Positions 51,549 to 61,254 of a stretch of DNA of 64,000 bases are shown here, one piece after another (position 1 is the first letter of the stretch; each line of letters opens with the position of its first letter). Where the stretch lies: positions 2,356,001-2,420,000 of the forward strand of contig NZ_OY781099.1 in assembly GCF_963676325.1 (NCBI RefSeq), given 5' to 3'. Below the pieces are notes generated by a model. That model ran no database searches and was not told the origin of the DNA. It saw only the letters and a program-made list of their open reading frames with translations. The position numbers and the translations under genes were made by a program. The DNA is from an uncultured Bacteroides sp. (GTDB lineage: Bacteria; Bacteroidota; Bacteroidia; Bacteroidales; Bacteroidaceae).

Positions 51549-53237
51549 TCAATCTACTATCAATTTTCTATATCTAACCCGCTTTGGTTCTTCATTTCCT
51601 AAGCGTTTCATCTTATTTTCTTCATATTCGGAATATGAACCCTCAAAGAAAAAGACTTCTGAGTTGCCTTCAAAAGCAAGAATATGGGTACAGATTCTAT
51701 CAAGGAACCAACGGTCGTGAGAGATAACAACTGCACATCCGGCAAATTCCTCTAAACCTTCTTCGAGTGCACGAAGTGTGTTAACATCAATATCATTGGT
51801 TGGCTCATCGAGCAACAAAACGTTTCCTTCTTCTTTCAAAGCCATAGCAAGGTGAAGACGGTTACGCTCACCACCGGAAAGTACCCCGCAAAGCTTTTCC
51901 TGATCACCTCCGGCAAAATTAAAGCGGGAAAGGTATGCACGAGCATTGATATCTCGTCCACCCAAACGCATCAGTTCATTTCCACCCGAAATCACCTGAT
52001 AAACGCTCTTATTAGGATCAATATCTTTATGCTGTTGATCCACATAGGCTATTTTAACTGTTTCACCCACTTCGAATGTGCCTTTATCAACATGATCTAA
52101 TCCCATAATCAAACGGAAAAGAGTTGTTTTACCGGCACCATTCGGGCCAATCACTCCTACTATACCATTAGGTGGAAGATTAAATTCAAGGTTATCAAAC
52201 AACAGCTTATCTCCATATGCTTTTGTTACACCTTTTACTTCTATTACTTTATTACCCAGACGAGGTCCGTTAGGAATAAATATTTCAAGCTTTTCTTCTT
52301 TCTCTTTCTGATCCTCATTCAACAATTTATCGTAAGAGTTCAAACGAGCTTTACCTTTTGCCTGACGAGCTTTCGGTGCCAAACGCACCCATTCAAGTTC
52401 TCGTTCAAGAGTTTTTCTGCGTTTACTTACAGTTTTTTCCTCCATTTCCATACGTTTGGTTTTCTGTTCCAACCAGGAAGAGTAATTTCCTTTCCAGGGA
52501 ATTCCTTCTCCACGATCAAGTTCAAGAATCCATCCGGCAACATGATCCAAGAAATAACGGTCGTGCGTGATTGCAATAACCGTACCCTCATATTGTTGCA
52601 AATGTTGTTCCAACCAATCAATAGATTCGGCATCTAAATGGTTGGTAGGCTCATCAAGCAACAGCACATCCGGTTGCTGAAGCAACAAGCGGCATAATGC
52701 TACTCGTCTGCGCTCTCCACCCGACAGATTTTTAACCGACTGATCTTCAGGTGGGCAACGAAGTGCATCCATCGCTCTTTCCAGCTTACTATCCAGATTC
52801 CATGCATCAGTTGCATCAATTATATCCTGCAATTCTGCTTGGCGGGCAAAAAGAGCATCCATCTTATCCTGATCCTCATAATACTCAGGTTCACCAAATT
52901 TCAGATTGATAGCCTCATATTCAGTTAAAGCATCAACTGTGCTTTGTACACCTTCCATTACTACTTCTTTCACTGTTTTGGTATCATCTAAATAAGGTTC
53001 CTGTGCCAGATACCCTACAGAATATCCTGGAGAAAAGACCACCTCTCCCTGATAAGACTTTTCAAGTCCTGCAATAATCTTAAGTAAAGTGGATTTTCCG
53101 GATCCATTGAGACCAATAATACCAATCTTTGCTCCATAAAAAAATGAAAGATAGATATTTTTTAAAACTTGTTTGTTGGGTTGAAAAGCTTTGCTAACCC
53201 CTACCATTGAGAAAATTATCTTTTTATCGTCAGCCAT
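51549..53237 (-). CDS. ettA: Energy-dependent translational throttle protein (ABC-F)
   Basis: A 562-residue ABC-F ATPase that binds the ribosome exit site and couples translation to the ATP/ADP ratio. Two ATPase domains: Walker A GLNGSGKST and GPNGAGKTT, signatures LSGGERRRVAL and LSGGERNRLHL, Walker B LLLDEPTNHLDAESIDWLE and LLLDEPTNDIDVNTLRALE. No membrane segments. The ATG at 53237 (MADDKKIIFSMVGVSKAF) is chosen; a longer reading to 53351 runs across the tRNA promoter and is not credible. A TATCTTTG -7 box on the minus strand is at 53270-53277. Length fits EttA (about 555). Confidence 0.94.
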   Translation of the reverse strand: MADDKKIIFSMVGVSKAFQPNKQVLKNIYLSFFYGAKIGIIGLNGSGKSTLLKIIAGLEKSYQGEVVFSPGYSVGYLAQEPYLDDTKTVKEVVMEGVQSTVDALTEYEAINLKFGEPEYYEDQDKMDALFARQAELQDIIDATDAWNLDSKLERAMDALRCPPEDQSVKNLSGGERRRVALCRLLLQQPDVLLLDEPTNHLDAESIDWLEQHLQQYEGTVIAITHDRYFLDHVAGWILELDRGEGIPWKGNYSSWLEQKTKRMEMEEKTVSKRRKTLERELEWVRLAPKARQAKGKARLNSYDKLLNEDQKEKEEKLEIFIPNGPRLGNKVIEVKGVTKAYGDKLLFDNLEFNLPPNGIVGVIGPNGAGKTTLFRLIMGLDHVDKGTFEVGETVKIAYVDQQHKDIDPNKSVYQVISGGNELMRLGGRDINARAYLSRFNFAGGDQEKLCGVLSGGERNRLHLAMALKEEGNVLLLDEPTNDIDVNTLRALEEGLEEFAGCAVVISHDRWFLDRICTHILAFEGNSEVFFFEGSYSEYEENKMKRLGNEEPKRVRYRKLIVD

Positions 53238-53295
53238 ATATATATAATGTATAGAGTTGAATTCGATGACAAAGATAAGAAAAAGATGGCAATAG

Positions 53296-53326
53296 TTTGT
53301 TTTTTCAGAAAATAGTTCTACCTTTG
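53296..53326 (+). promoter_or_regulatory. Promoter of tRNA-Lys
   Basis: TTTG (53296-53299), 19 bases, TACCTTTG (53319-53326): exact consensus, 26 bases before the mature tRNA 5' end. Confidence 0.85.
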
Positions 53327-53352
53327 CACTCGCAATTGAGAAATATAGCACT

Positions 53353-53425
53353 GATTCGCTAGCTCAGCTGGTAGAGCACAACACTTTTAATGTTGGGGTC
53401 TTGGGTTCGAACCCCAAGCGGATCA
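53353..53425 (+). tRNA. tRNA-Lys (anticodon TTT)
   Basis: A complete cloverleaf of 73 bases: acceptor stem GATTCGC/GCGGATC, D arm GCTC/GAGC, anticodon stem CAACA/TGTTG with loop CTTTTAA (anticodon TTT, so Lys), T arm TTGGG-TTCGAAC-CCCAA, discriminator A. CCA is not encoded. A hairpin with T-run follows at 53462-53497. An AbiE pair lies just downstream, but no second copy of the tRNA 3' end was found that would mark an integrated element. Confidence 0.96.
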
Positions 53426-53461
53426 CAAAAGAATAGCAAATATTCACAGACAAAACAAGAC

Positions 53462-53497
53462 AAAGCCTCCTAGATCAATGATTTAGGGGGCTTTTTT
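53462..53497 (+). terminator. Terminator of the tRNA-Lys transcript
   Basis: AAGCCTCCTA (53463-53472) pairs with TTAGGGGGCTT (53483-53493) with one G-T pair, followed by TTTT. Confidence 0.8.
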
Positions 53498-53577
53498 CAT
53501 TCCTCCTAGTCCATTTGGCTGACTTCAAAAAGGAATTATGCTGCAGATATAGCTTTTTAAAGAGAAACCAAAAAAAA

Positions 53578-54489
53578 TTAATCGAACGAAGAAAAAAGAA
53601 AATTTCGAAGTTTTTCAATTCCTACACTAAATTTTTCTGGATTAGTTTTCTTTAGTTTTAAAAGATTCTGAAGTTTCCACTTAATTGAAGGGAAATTACT
53701 TAGGTTTCCAGCACAACATTTATTCCAGTCTGGTTCTCCTTGCTCAAAAGAAAAAAGAAATTTCTTATCCTCTTGTGTCAGATTCTTATTTACTTTCTCA
53801 ATTAATTCCTTACGAGCAGCTAAGTAATCGTCATATGAAAATAACTGATCAGACATACCTTCAAATTGATTTTTCAATGCATCTTCTTGATCAATCGAAT
53901 TCGGTTGCAATGACTCTATGATAGGCTTGTCGCTGCCTAAAAGGCAAAACATGAATCCATCTTTCACTTCATCAAAGGAGCCAAGATTCATATATTTACA
54001 GTCAAAAAGATCACGTGGATGTTGACGGCTTAATGCAGCTACGATTTTACCGCCATACAACTGAGTAAATGGAACTATTCTGGCTTTACAACCCATTTTA
54101 AATTCCAATTGAGCTTTTGCGCAAAGTGATTTGTCCTCTGAAATGCCAATAATACCTCTTTTAATTCCGTTTACCTCTATTTTAACTGTAGCTCCGTCTT
54201 TGATGCATAACAGTTTCCAAATATCAGACTTATGGATTACTTTGATGCCAGGTATTGTTTTCTCTATCATCTGCTTTAACTCTAGCAAATGGATATTGAT
54301 ATTTTTCAGACTTTCCTCCCGATATTTTAAAGGTAAATAAGTCAAATCTATATCAACAGAATAACGAGGCATATCCTTATGAAACAAATTAATAGCAGTA
54401 CCACCATGCACTGCAAAGTCCTTTATTTTATATACAGAAGGTATTATTTTTATTAAAAGTGCCACTTGTTTCTTATAAGCATCATTCAT
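53578..54489 (-). CDS. AbiEii-type nucleotidyltransferase toxin
   Basis: A 303-residue toxin of the type IV toxin-antitoxin system AbiE. The nucleotidyltransferase motif is clear: FAVHGGTAINLF followed by RYSVDIDLTYLPL (residues ~24-52), then KIEVNG and a helical second half with LYGGKIVAALSRQHPRDLFDCKYM. Family members stop growth by modifying tRNA or other targets when phage infection or stress lifts control. It overlaps the antitoxin gene by eight bases, ensuring coupled translation. Intact and of normal length. Confidence 0.9.
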   Translation of the reverse strand: MNDAYKKQVALLIKIIPSVYKIKDFAVHGGTAINLFHKDMPRYSVDIDLTYLPLKYREESLKNINIHLLELKQMIEKTIPGIKVIHKSDIWKLLCIKDGATVKIEVNGIKRGIIGISEDKSLCAKAQLEFKMGCKARIVPFTQLYGGKIVAALSRQHPRDLFDCKYMNLGSFDEVKDGFMFCLLGSDKPIIESLQPNSIDQEDALKNQFEGMSDQLFSYDDYLAARKELIEKVNKNLTQEDKKFLFSFEQGEPDWNKCCAGNLSNFPSIKWKLQNLLKLKKTNPEKFSVGIEKLRNFLFSSFD

Positions 54490-55249
54490 ATTCGTACAAA
54501 TCTTTGGGGATTGTTATTTTATATTTGGGGACATAAACTCCCTTCTCAGTTAACTTATGTTTTCCTGAACCTAAATTTATTTTATTAATGTCAAGCGAGT
54601 CAAACCAATAATGTCCTGCTTTTTCAGCCATATAAAGGAATATTCTTTTAACCTTTATGTTATCTGTGTTTTCTAATAATAATTGCAATATTTCTGGTCG
54701 AAGTATTGTCAATTGTTCCATTATATAAAAAAGATCCATAAAGGAATATTGTTTAGGGGCCAATAGCAAACATTCCAGAAAAGCCTGCTCTGGAATAGAA
54801 GCCATTAATTGAGGATATTCATTACTAAATGTACTTAATTGTGGCTTGGAAAAAGTTTCTGTTGAAAAAAACTTTAATGTACGATCAAGATCAACTTTCT
54901 TCATCCAAGAGGGAACAAATTGCTTTTTAGGATGTCCTATAACTAATAACGGTTTCCCCATAGGCACATAATGATTAAAACCAAAAAGCTCTAATGCTGA
55001 ATGTGCTGCTATATAAAATTTTTTATTTATCTGTTCATTATAACTATTCAGAACAGCAAAAGACTGTAGCTTATCACCAGTACGGTACATAACTCCACTC
55101 GATAAGGCTGAAAACCATGCCGATTCTCTATATTTCTTTAATAGCTGATCTGAATAGCCATTTTTCTTTAACCAGACCGAAAAATATAAACCTCCAGGAT
55201 TCTTTTTCAGCAGCAACTGGTTGAGTTTATTTTTTAATTCTACACCCAT
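54482..55249 (-). CDS. AbiEi-type antitoxin and autorepressor
   Basis: A 255-residue protein of the AbiEi family. The N-terminal ~80 residues look like a winged helix (VWLKKNGYSDQLLKKYRESAWFSALSSGVMYRTG), followed by the C-terminal antitoxin domain (FYIAAHSALELFGFNHYVPMG, SIPEQAFLECLLLAPK). AbiEi proteins repress their own operon by binding inverted repeats; one such repeat overlaps a -7 box at 55266-55287. First gene of the pair. Confidence 0.87.
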   Translation of the reverse strand: MGVELKNKLNQLLLKKNPGGLYFSVWLKKNGYSDQLLKKYRESAWFSALSSGVMYRTGDKLQSFAVLNSYNEQINKKFYIAAHSALELFGFNHYVPMGKPLLVIGHPKKQFVPSWMKKVDLDRTLKFFSTETFSKPQLSTFSNEYPQLMASIPEQAFLECLLLAPKQYSFMDLFYIMEQLTILRPEILQLLLENTDNIKVKRIFLYMAEKAGHYWFDSLDINKINLGSGKHKLTEKGVYVPKYKITIPKDLYEYE

Positions 55250-55265
55250 AGTTTATAATTTAATA

Positions 55266-55287
55266 CTATCTTTAACTTCAAAGATAG
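55266..55287 (-). promoter_or_regulatory. Inverted repeat over the -7 box of the AbiE operon
   Basis: CTATCTTT (55266-55273) and AAAGATAG (55280-55287) are exact reverse complements with a six-base spacer. On the minus strand TATCTTTG (55286-55279) is a -7 element 30 bases upstream of the antitoxin start, so a protein on the repeat would block transcription. The rest of 55288-55612 has no gene. Confidence 0.6.
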
Positions 55288-55612
55288 GTACTTTCGTTGA
55301 ATAAGCAAGTAAATAGTTAATTTTATCTCCTATTTATATACTTATATTTTATAAATGACTAACAAATTCAACGAATTATATATATTGAATTATATCTCAA
55401 CACCACTTATACTCTTTATTGATGAAGGAAGACAAGGTAAACGCAGCCTTCTATACAAGACAAAATTATAGATGTATTCCACGCACAATGCAGAATTGCA
55501 ATGAATGAAGTAAGAAAAAAATCAGAATGTGCGAATCCAGCTAAAAAGAATAATAGTTTCTCAGAAAAAACATTTATTTTCGCACCAATAATTAATGAAG
55601 AGCATAATATCT

Positions 55613-58600
55613 ATGGCAAAATCTTACGGAAACACTTGGTGGGGAAATTATTGGTTAAAATCACTCGACAACATTGATTACGAAAATAGACTTCCGCGGG
55701 GAAAAGCTTATGCCCGCAAAGGGAATGTAAAAGAAATAAAGATCAAAGGGAATATTATTAAAGCCAAAGTAGCAGGAAGTCAGCCCCGGCCATACAGTGT
55801 TACCATTATCGTTCCGCCATTCTTTGAAGAACAGATAGAATTACTGATGAAAGAAATTGTCTACCGACCAGCTTTGATTTCTAAATTACTAAACAGGGAA
55901 CTTGACCCGGATATTCTCATCATTTCAGAAAGTCTGGGATTAAAAGTATTTCCTCGTCAGTGGACTGATTTCAAAATGCAGTGCAACTGCCCAGACTGGG
56001 CTGTTCCATGCAAACACCTGGCTTCGGTGATCTACATGGTTAGTATGGAGATAGACAACAATCCATTTCTCGTATTCGAAATGCACAATGTCAATCTATT
56101 GGATGAGTTAAAGAAAAGAGGTATAGCTATCGAAACAAAAGGGAATACTGACATACCTATATTTAGCGACCTTTTTATTAGAAAAATGCCTAAAGAACTG
56201 AATTATGAGGTTCCTCCGTTTCAGCGCATTGATTTTTCTGCATTGCAGAATATTGCCGAGCCTCTCATTCAGCTATTACCCGAAAATCCTCCTTTTTACA
56301 ATGACGGTGATTTTCGGCTGAAGTATCAAGCAGAATTGCTACGTGTTGTAAAGAAGATACAGCGGGTATTAAAAAAGAATTTAGCCATGGAGGTTCTTTT
56401 TCCAAAAGCAGCAGCAGTAGTAGTAACGCCACTCTCACACCATTCAGATATTTCGTTCCGGCTCAATGATGATATGACATGGAATATTATGCACCATGTA
56501 ACAACAGAAAATACAAATAAACTTCCAGCATATAAACCAGACGAATTACTTCGGGCACTGTTTATGCTGAATCCTGATTTACTGACCGACTATCAGCCTT
56601 CAATCTCAGCTTTGCATCAGGCGCTTTTCTGTGCTCTTCACTTGCTGGCTCATGGAGCTATAGTGCCACAAATTGTATCTCTGGATAATAAAAAATATGC
56701 TATACAATGGTTACCGGCCTTAATTGATGAACAAGTGCAAAAGATTCTGGCACAATTGAACAATCTATTGCCCAATCAATTAGTAGAAACATTCCCTAAA
56801 GGCAGGAAAACACCTGCATACCTGAAGAATCAAAGCGAGTTTCTGGTTTCTTTATTCCTAAACCGACTCATGGTATCGCTTTCAGGTAACATTGACAATA
56901 ATGAATACATGCTATTATTCTTCAAAAACTCACCACAAAGTTTCTCGGGCGTAGGTCAGCAGGAAATAAGTGGAGGTATTAAAGTCTGGCTGGATCGTTA
57001 TTATCTCACCACCAGGCAATATCGTCCGGTATTTATTGTACAGGAATCAGAAGATGAAAAATTCTATCTGAATATTCAGATAGAAGACACATTGCACCCT
57101 GAAGAAGAATCAGTAACGCTAAACCAGGTATTGTGTGCAGAGAGCTATAACCAGAGCCGTTTCCAGATATTAAGAGAACTTTCTCTGCTTTCTTCTTTTG
57201 TAAAGGGACTGAATGAATACATCAATAAAAAAGGGACTCCGGCAATAGAGTTTGACAGTCGGGATTTCACACCTTTTCTTATGAATATTCTTCCGGCAAT
57301 CCGCCTACTCAACATAAAAGTCTTATTACCCAAATCATTGCAACAATTATTACGTCCGCAAGCTACGCTCCGGTTAAAAAGGAAATCATCAACCGAAGGC
57401 AGCTTTATCCGCTTAGACGATTTGATGTCATTCGACTGGCAAGTGGCTGTGGGTAATGAGGTGTTATCTCCCAATGACTTTAACCGCCTACTGCAAAATG
57501 CCTCCGGTCTGATAAAGTTCAAACAGAGTTATATCTATGTGAACGAATCGGATATCGATAAAATATATAAAGCATTTACAAAAGAGACCTCATTTTCTCC
57601 CATTCAGCTATTGCAAACAGCTCTACTGGAAGAATATGAATCTGCTCCGATTGTGTTGACTGATGAATTACGTTCTCTGATCAAAGACTTTACCTCTCAG
57701 GAAATAATTCCGTTGCCTCAAAAGCTGAATGCCCAATTGCGACCATATCAGGAAAGAGGCTTTTCATGGATGTACCGAAATACACGAATCGGCTTTGGAA
57801 GCATTCTTGCCGATGATATGGGATTGGGAAAAACGCTTCAGGTTATTACACTGTTGCTAAAACTAAAAGAGGAAGGAATGATGCAAAAAGAGAAGGTGCT
57901 TATTGTAACTCCAACCGGATTGCTGACCAACTGGCAAACAGAAATAGAAAAATTCGCTCCTTTTGTTTCCACCTTTGTTTATCACGGTTCAACACGTAAC
58001 CTGAAAGATTTTGATGCTGATATTATGCTTACCTCATACGGTGTGCTGCGTTCGGACACGGCATTACTGAAGAAGAAAAAGTGGCAGGTAATGGTGATTG
58101 ATGAAGCACAAAACATCAAAAATCAAGATACCGCGCAAAGTAAAGCTGTAAGGAGTATCCCGGCAGGTACACACATTGCATTAAGTGGAACTCCTGTAGA
58201 GAACCGTCTTTCTGAATTCTGGTCTATCATGGATTTTGCAAACAAAGGTTATCTGGGCAACATTAAAAAATTTAAGGAAGAGTATGCACAACCTATTCAG
58301 ATTTCCAACGATATGCAGTGCGTGGAACGATTCCGTAAAATAACTGCACCATTTATGATGCGCCGTCTGAAATCGGACAAATCAATCATTTCAGATTTAC
58401 CTGATAAAATAGAGCAAAACAAATATGCCTTGTTAACCCAGTCACAAGCAGCTTTATATGAACAGACCTTAGAGGCAGCCATGGCAGAGATAGAAGGTAT
58501 AAAAGAGACAGATCATGAATCACTTTTCAAACGTCAGGGATTGGTTCTTCAAATGATACTGGCTTTGAAACAAATATGCAACCACCCTACTCAGTTCCTC

Positions 58601-59146
58601 AAAAACGGACAGTTCAACCCCTCTCTTTCAGGTAAAACCGAGATGTTGCTCGACTTAATTGAGTCCATTGTTGATAGCAGCGAAAAAGTGCTAATCTTTA
58701 CCCAATTCCGCGAAATGGGAGAAATGTTACAGTTATTTCTAGAAGAGCGATTGGGTGAACGCCCGATGTTCTATCACGGTGGATGTAGTTTAAAAGAACG
58801 GCAAACAATGGTTGAACGGTTTCAGAATAACAGAGCGGACAAGGTATTTCTCCTTTCTCTGAAAGCAGCAGGAACAGGATTAAATCTGACAGCAGCCTCA
58901 CATGTAGTACATTATGACTTGTGGTGGAATCCGGCAGTAGAAGCACAAGCTACAGACCGTGCCTATCGTATCGGACAAAACAAAAATGTAATGGTACACC
59001 GTTTCATTACTAAAAACACGTTTGAGGAACGTATTGATGATATGATACAAAAGAAAAAAAATCTGGCTGATTTAACCGTAACATCGGGCGAAAACTGGAT
59101 TGGGAAATTAAGTAATAAGGAATTGAGAGAGGTATTTGGGGGATAG
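55613..59146 (+). CDS. SWIM zinc-finger SNF2-family helicase/ATPase
   Basis: A protein of 1177 residues from the ATG at 55613 (MAKSYGNTWWGNYWLKSL, the conserved start; an ATG at 55595 would add six residues). N-terminal SWIM zinc finger CNCPDWAVPCKH near residues 124-135, a middle region of ~550 residues, then the SNF2 motor: DDMGLGKTLQ (motif I, ~735), IDEAQNIKN (II, ~830), SGTPVENRLSEFWSIMDF (III), and the C-terminal HYDLWWNPAVEAQATDRAYRIGQ (VI). Family members remodel protein-DNA or polymerase complexes. It stands alone, near the AbiE pair, without other defence genes. Confidence 0.92.
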   Translation: MAKSYGNTWWGNYWLKSLDNIDYENRLPRGKAYARKGNVKEIKIKGNIIKAKVAGSQPRPYSVTIIVPPFFEEQIELLMKEIVYRPALISKLLNRELDPDILIISESLGLKVFPRQWTDFKMQCNCPDWAVPCKHLASVIYMVSMEIDNNPFLVFEMHNVNLLDELKKRGIAIETKGNTDIPIFSDLFIRKMPKELNYEVPPFQRIDFSALQNIAEPLIQLLPENPPFYNDGDFRLKYQAELLRVVKKIQRVLKKNLAMEVLFPKAAAVVVTPLSHHSDISFRLNDDMTWNIMHHVTTENTNKLPAYKPDELLRALFMLNPDLLTDYQPSISALHQALFCALHLLAHGAIVPQIVSLDNKKYAIQWLPALIDEQVQKILAQLNNLLPNQLVETFPKGRKTPAYLKNQSEFLVSLFLNRLMVSLSGNIDNNEYMLLFFKNSPQSFSGVGQQEISGGIKVWLDRYYLTTRQYRPVFIVQESEDEKFYLNIQIEDTLHPEEESVTLNQVLCAESYNQSRFQILRELSLLSSFVKGLNEYINKKGTPAIEFDSRDFTPFLMNILPAIRLLNIKVLLPKSLQQLLRPQATLRLKRKSSTEGSFIRLDDLMSFDWQVAVGNEVLSPNDFNRLLQNASGLIKFKQSYIYVNESDIDKIYKAFTKETSFSPIQLLQTALLEEYESAPIVLTDELRSLIKDFTSQEIIPLPQKLNAQLRPYQERGFSWMYRNTRIGFGSILADDMGLGKTLQVITLLLKLKEEGMMQKEKVLIVTPTGLLTNWQTEIEKFAPFVSTFVYHGSTRNLKDFDADIMLTSYGVLRSDTALLKKKKWQVMVIDEAQNIKNQDTAQSKAVRSIPAGTHIALSGTPVENRLSEFWSIMDFANKGYLGNIKKFKEEYAQPIQISNDMQCVERFRKITAPFMMRRLKSDKSIISDLPDKIEQNKYALLTQSQAALYEQTLEAAMAEIEGIKETDHESLFKRQGLVLQMILALKQICNHPTQFLKNGQFNPSLSGKTEMLLDLIESIVDSSEKVLIFTQFREMGEMLQLFLEERLGERPMFYHGGCSLKERQTMVERFQNNRADKVFLLSLKAAGTGLNLTAASHVVHYDLWWNPAVEAQATDRAYRIGQNKNVMVHRFITKNTFEERIDDMIQKKKNLADLTVTSGENWIGKLSNKELREVFGG

Positions 59147-59225
59147 AATGATGTTCTTATGACTGATCTTTATTCCAATGGTTTTGTGTAGTTTGAACAT
59201 AAAAACTTTTTCAGGAAAATTAAAT

Positions 59226-59495
59226 TTTCGCAAATAACTCTAGCGCTCTAGCAGCACTAGCATAACAATCTGATTATAAACGCATTACAACCTATAGAGT
59301 ATAACAAATAGCTCTAGCAGTACTCTAGCACTCTAGCGCTTTTGCAGGCAAATCTTATATATTCCAGACAACTTATTAAAGGATTAAAGCTGATAACCAA
59401 CACTTTATGCAACTTATATCAGGCTTAAGAATAAGCATAGTCAACCCACAACAGGACGAGACAAGGTGCTAGAGTGCTAAAGTGTTTTCGCAAAA
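59226..59495. repeat. CTCTAGC-rich inverted repeat pair, island 2
   Basis: A block at 59226-59256 (TTTTCGCAAATAACTCTAGC then GCTCTAGCAG) recurs in inverted form at about 59464-59495 (TGCTAGAGTGCTAAAGTG then TTTTCGCAAAA). Between them, 59311-59340 has three more CTCTAGC words. 59240-59265 matches 45356-45381. No gene is seen in 59147-59946 apart from these repeats and the TGTACA array. Confidence 0.55.
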
Positions 59496-59619
59496 TTAAA
59501 ATTTATGTAGTGATTTGTAGGTTATCAAATGCCACTCCGGCTTTCAGAAATGATGCAGCGAGAGGTTGCTCAAACTCCCGAATGATTTTTTATATCTCAG
59601 GCGGGGGGTTGATGCGATG

Positions 59620-59693
59620 TTGTACGAAACAATCATATCTTCTGTACAAAAGAATTAATTATTTTGTACAGAAGAATGCATTCTTTTGTACAA
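59620..59693. repeat. Phased TGTACA palindrome array, copy C
   Basis: Sites at 59621 (TGTACG), 59643, 59665 and 59687, exactly 22 bases apart, with AATTAATT and ATGCAT between. Same orientation as copy A, and similarity extends about 18 bases to the left (GGTTGATGCGATG against GGTTTATGAGGTG). Confidence 0.85.
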
Positions 59694-59946
59694 GAACACA
59701 CAAACATCCGGAATGGTTTTTGAAAAAGCAAACCAGAGTTCTGTTATACTCTGGCGAGATATTTCTTAAAAGCTTTCTATGAATGAAAAAAAAGACTCTT
59801 TATGTGAATTAATACAATCACAAATTTCTTAATAATAAAGACGTTTATATTTAATAATAATCATATTTCTGGCAAATCATTTGCATATCTCACAAAATTT
59901 AGAGAACATTGCATCAATTTGTATATTACTGAAACACATAAAATAA

Positions 59947-61149
59947 ATGTCATACACCCTAATGTTATTAAGAAGAACACTAATTGCCAGTATAATAATA
60001 CTTTGCGCCAATAACTTACTTGCACAAACAAACGTTCAGGATCAAAAGTTTCCCTCTATCAGTTTAAATCCCTTCTCCGACAGTTCAAGGCACTGGTACG
60101 GAATACGCGATGATCACAATATCATCAATCCATCGCTCAACCAGCCTAAGTACAAAGAATCTGAAATAACCAATATTGCCGATAATATACTTCTTTATCA
60201 ACGAGATAATGGTGGATGGCCTAAGAATTATGATGTGCAGGCAATACTTACTCCTCAGCAGGCCGATAGTCTGATAAAGACTAAAAACATGATTCATACC
60301 ACTTTCGACAACTCCACAACCTATACTCACGTTGACTATTTGGCTCAGGTATATACAATTACTCATATTGAGAAATATAAAAATGCTTGTGAAAAAGGAA
60401 TCCTATTTATTCTTTCTGCTCAATATCCAAATGGAGGATGGCCGCAATACTATCCTCTGGAAAAAGGATATAGCAGGCACATCACGTTCAATGATGGAGC
60501 GTATATCGGAGTTATGGAAGTATTGAGAAAGATAGTCAATAACGATGCAAACTACTCTTTCATTGATAATAAGTTACGGAAGAAAATTGAGATTGCTTAC
60601 CAGAAAGGTATTGATTGCATTCTGAAAACACAGATAGTCGATAAAGGAAGACTTACCGTATGGTGCCAGCAACATGACGAAGTTACTTTAAAGCCAGCAT
60701 GGGCAAGAGCATTTGAACCGCCATGTATTTGCAACGGAGAAAGTGTAGGTGTTGTATTGTTTCTGATGGATATAAAAAATCCAGATCAGAAAATTATCAA
60801 TTCTGTACAATCTGCGGTAAAATGGTTCCAGGAATCCAGGATTCTGAATACCCGGGTAGAAACTATAAAAGCTACTCCTGAAAAATCTAATTGGAGAACA
60901 AGCACCACCGACAGAGTTGTTGTAAATGATACTCTGGCTCCTCCCATCTGGACTCGTTACTATGAACTGGAAACAGAAAGACCTATGTTTAGCGACAGAA
61001 ACGGCAAGATTCTGTATTCATTATCTGAAGTGAGCCGTGAAAGACGAAGTGGGTATGGGTGGTACACTTATGCTCCACAGGACGTGCTGAAAAAATATCC
61101 TAAATGGCAGAAGAAATGGGCATCAAATGAAAATATATTAGAGAAGTAG
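59947..61149 (+). CDS. PL10-family pectate lyase, exported
   Basis: A 400-residue polysaccharide lyase that cleaves polygalacturonate by beta-elimination. Signal peptide (cleavage near LLAQTN). PL10 signatures are present: NILLYQRDNGGWPKNYD, STTYTHVDYLAQVY, YPNGGWPQYYPL, FNDGAYIGVMEVL, and WCQQHDEVTLKPAWARAFEPPCICNGES with the catalytic Arg. It would release unsaturated oligogalacturonates, which are the kind of substrate GH105 enzymes use, but the GH105 gene is 20 kb away. Single gene; a bidirectional terminator follows. Confidence 0.92.
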   Translation: MSYTLMLLRRTLIASIIILCANNLLAQTNVQDQKFPSISLNPFSDSSRHWYGIRDDHNIINPSLNQPKYKESEITNIADNILLYQRDNGGWPKNYDVQAILTPQQADSLIKTKNMIHTTFDNSTTYTHVDYLAQVYTITHIEKYKNACEKGILFILSAQYPNGGWPQYYPLEKGYSRHITFNDGAYIGVMEVLRKIVNNDANYSFIDNKLRKKIEIAYQKGIDCILKTQIVDKGRLTVWCQQHDEVTLKPAWARAFEPPCICNGESVGVVLFLMDIKNPDQKIINSVQSAVKWFQESRILNTRVETIKATPEKSNWRTSTTDRVVVNDTLAPPIWTRYYELETERPMFSDRNGKILYSLSEVSRERRSGYGWYTYAPQDVLKKYPKWQKKWASNENILEK

Positions 61150-61174
61150 GACTATAAAGAGCTTTGATAAAAGT

Positions 61175-61217
61175 AAAAATGCATTGCTGATCTATTGAGA
61201 TTGAGCAATGCATTTTT
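61175..61217. terminator. Terminator after the pectate lyase gene
   Basis: AAAAATGCATTGCT (61175-61188) pairs perfectly with AGCAATGCATTTTT (61204-61217), A-run and T-run on the two sides; serves both convergent genes. Confidence 0.85.
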
Positions 61218-61254
61218 GCTTTAAAACTTATTTTTTACAGATAAAAAGAGTTCT

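Noticed and set aside
53238..53351. Longer N-terminus for EttA
   Set aside because: The added 38 residues cross the tRNA-Lys promoter and have no match to the ABC-F family start.
53353..55287. Integrated genomic island at tRNA-Lys
   Set aside because: No integrase gene and no second copy of the tRNA 3' end were found within the window, so island borders cannot be supported.
55613..59146. SNF2 helicase as part of a DISARM-like defence system
   Set aside because: No methylase, PLD or DUF1998 partner genes are present; the SWIM plus SNF2 layout is that of common stand-alone bacterial proteins.
59474..59782. 102-residue reading frame between the helicase and pectate lyase genes
   Set aside because: It consists of the CTCTAGC repeat and the TGTACA array; composition is not protein-like.
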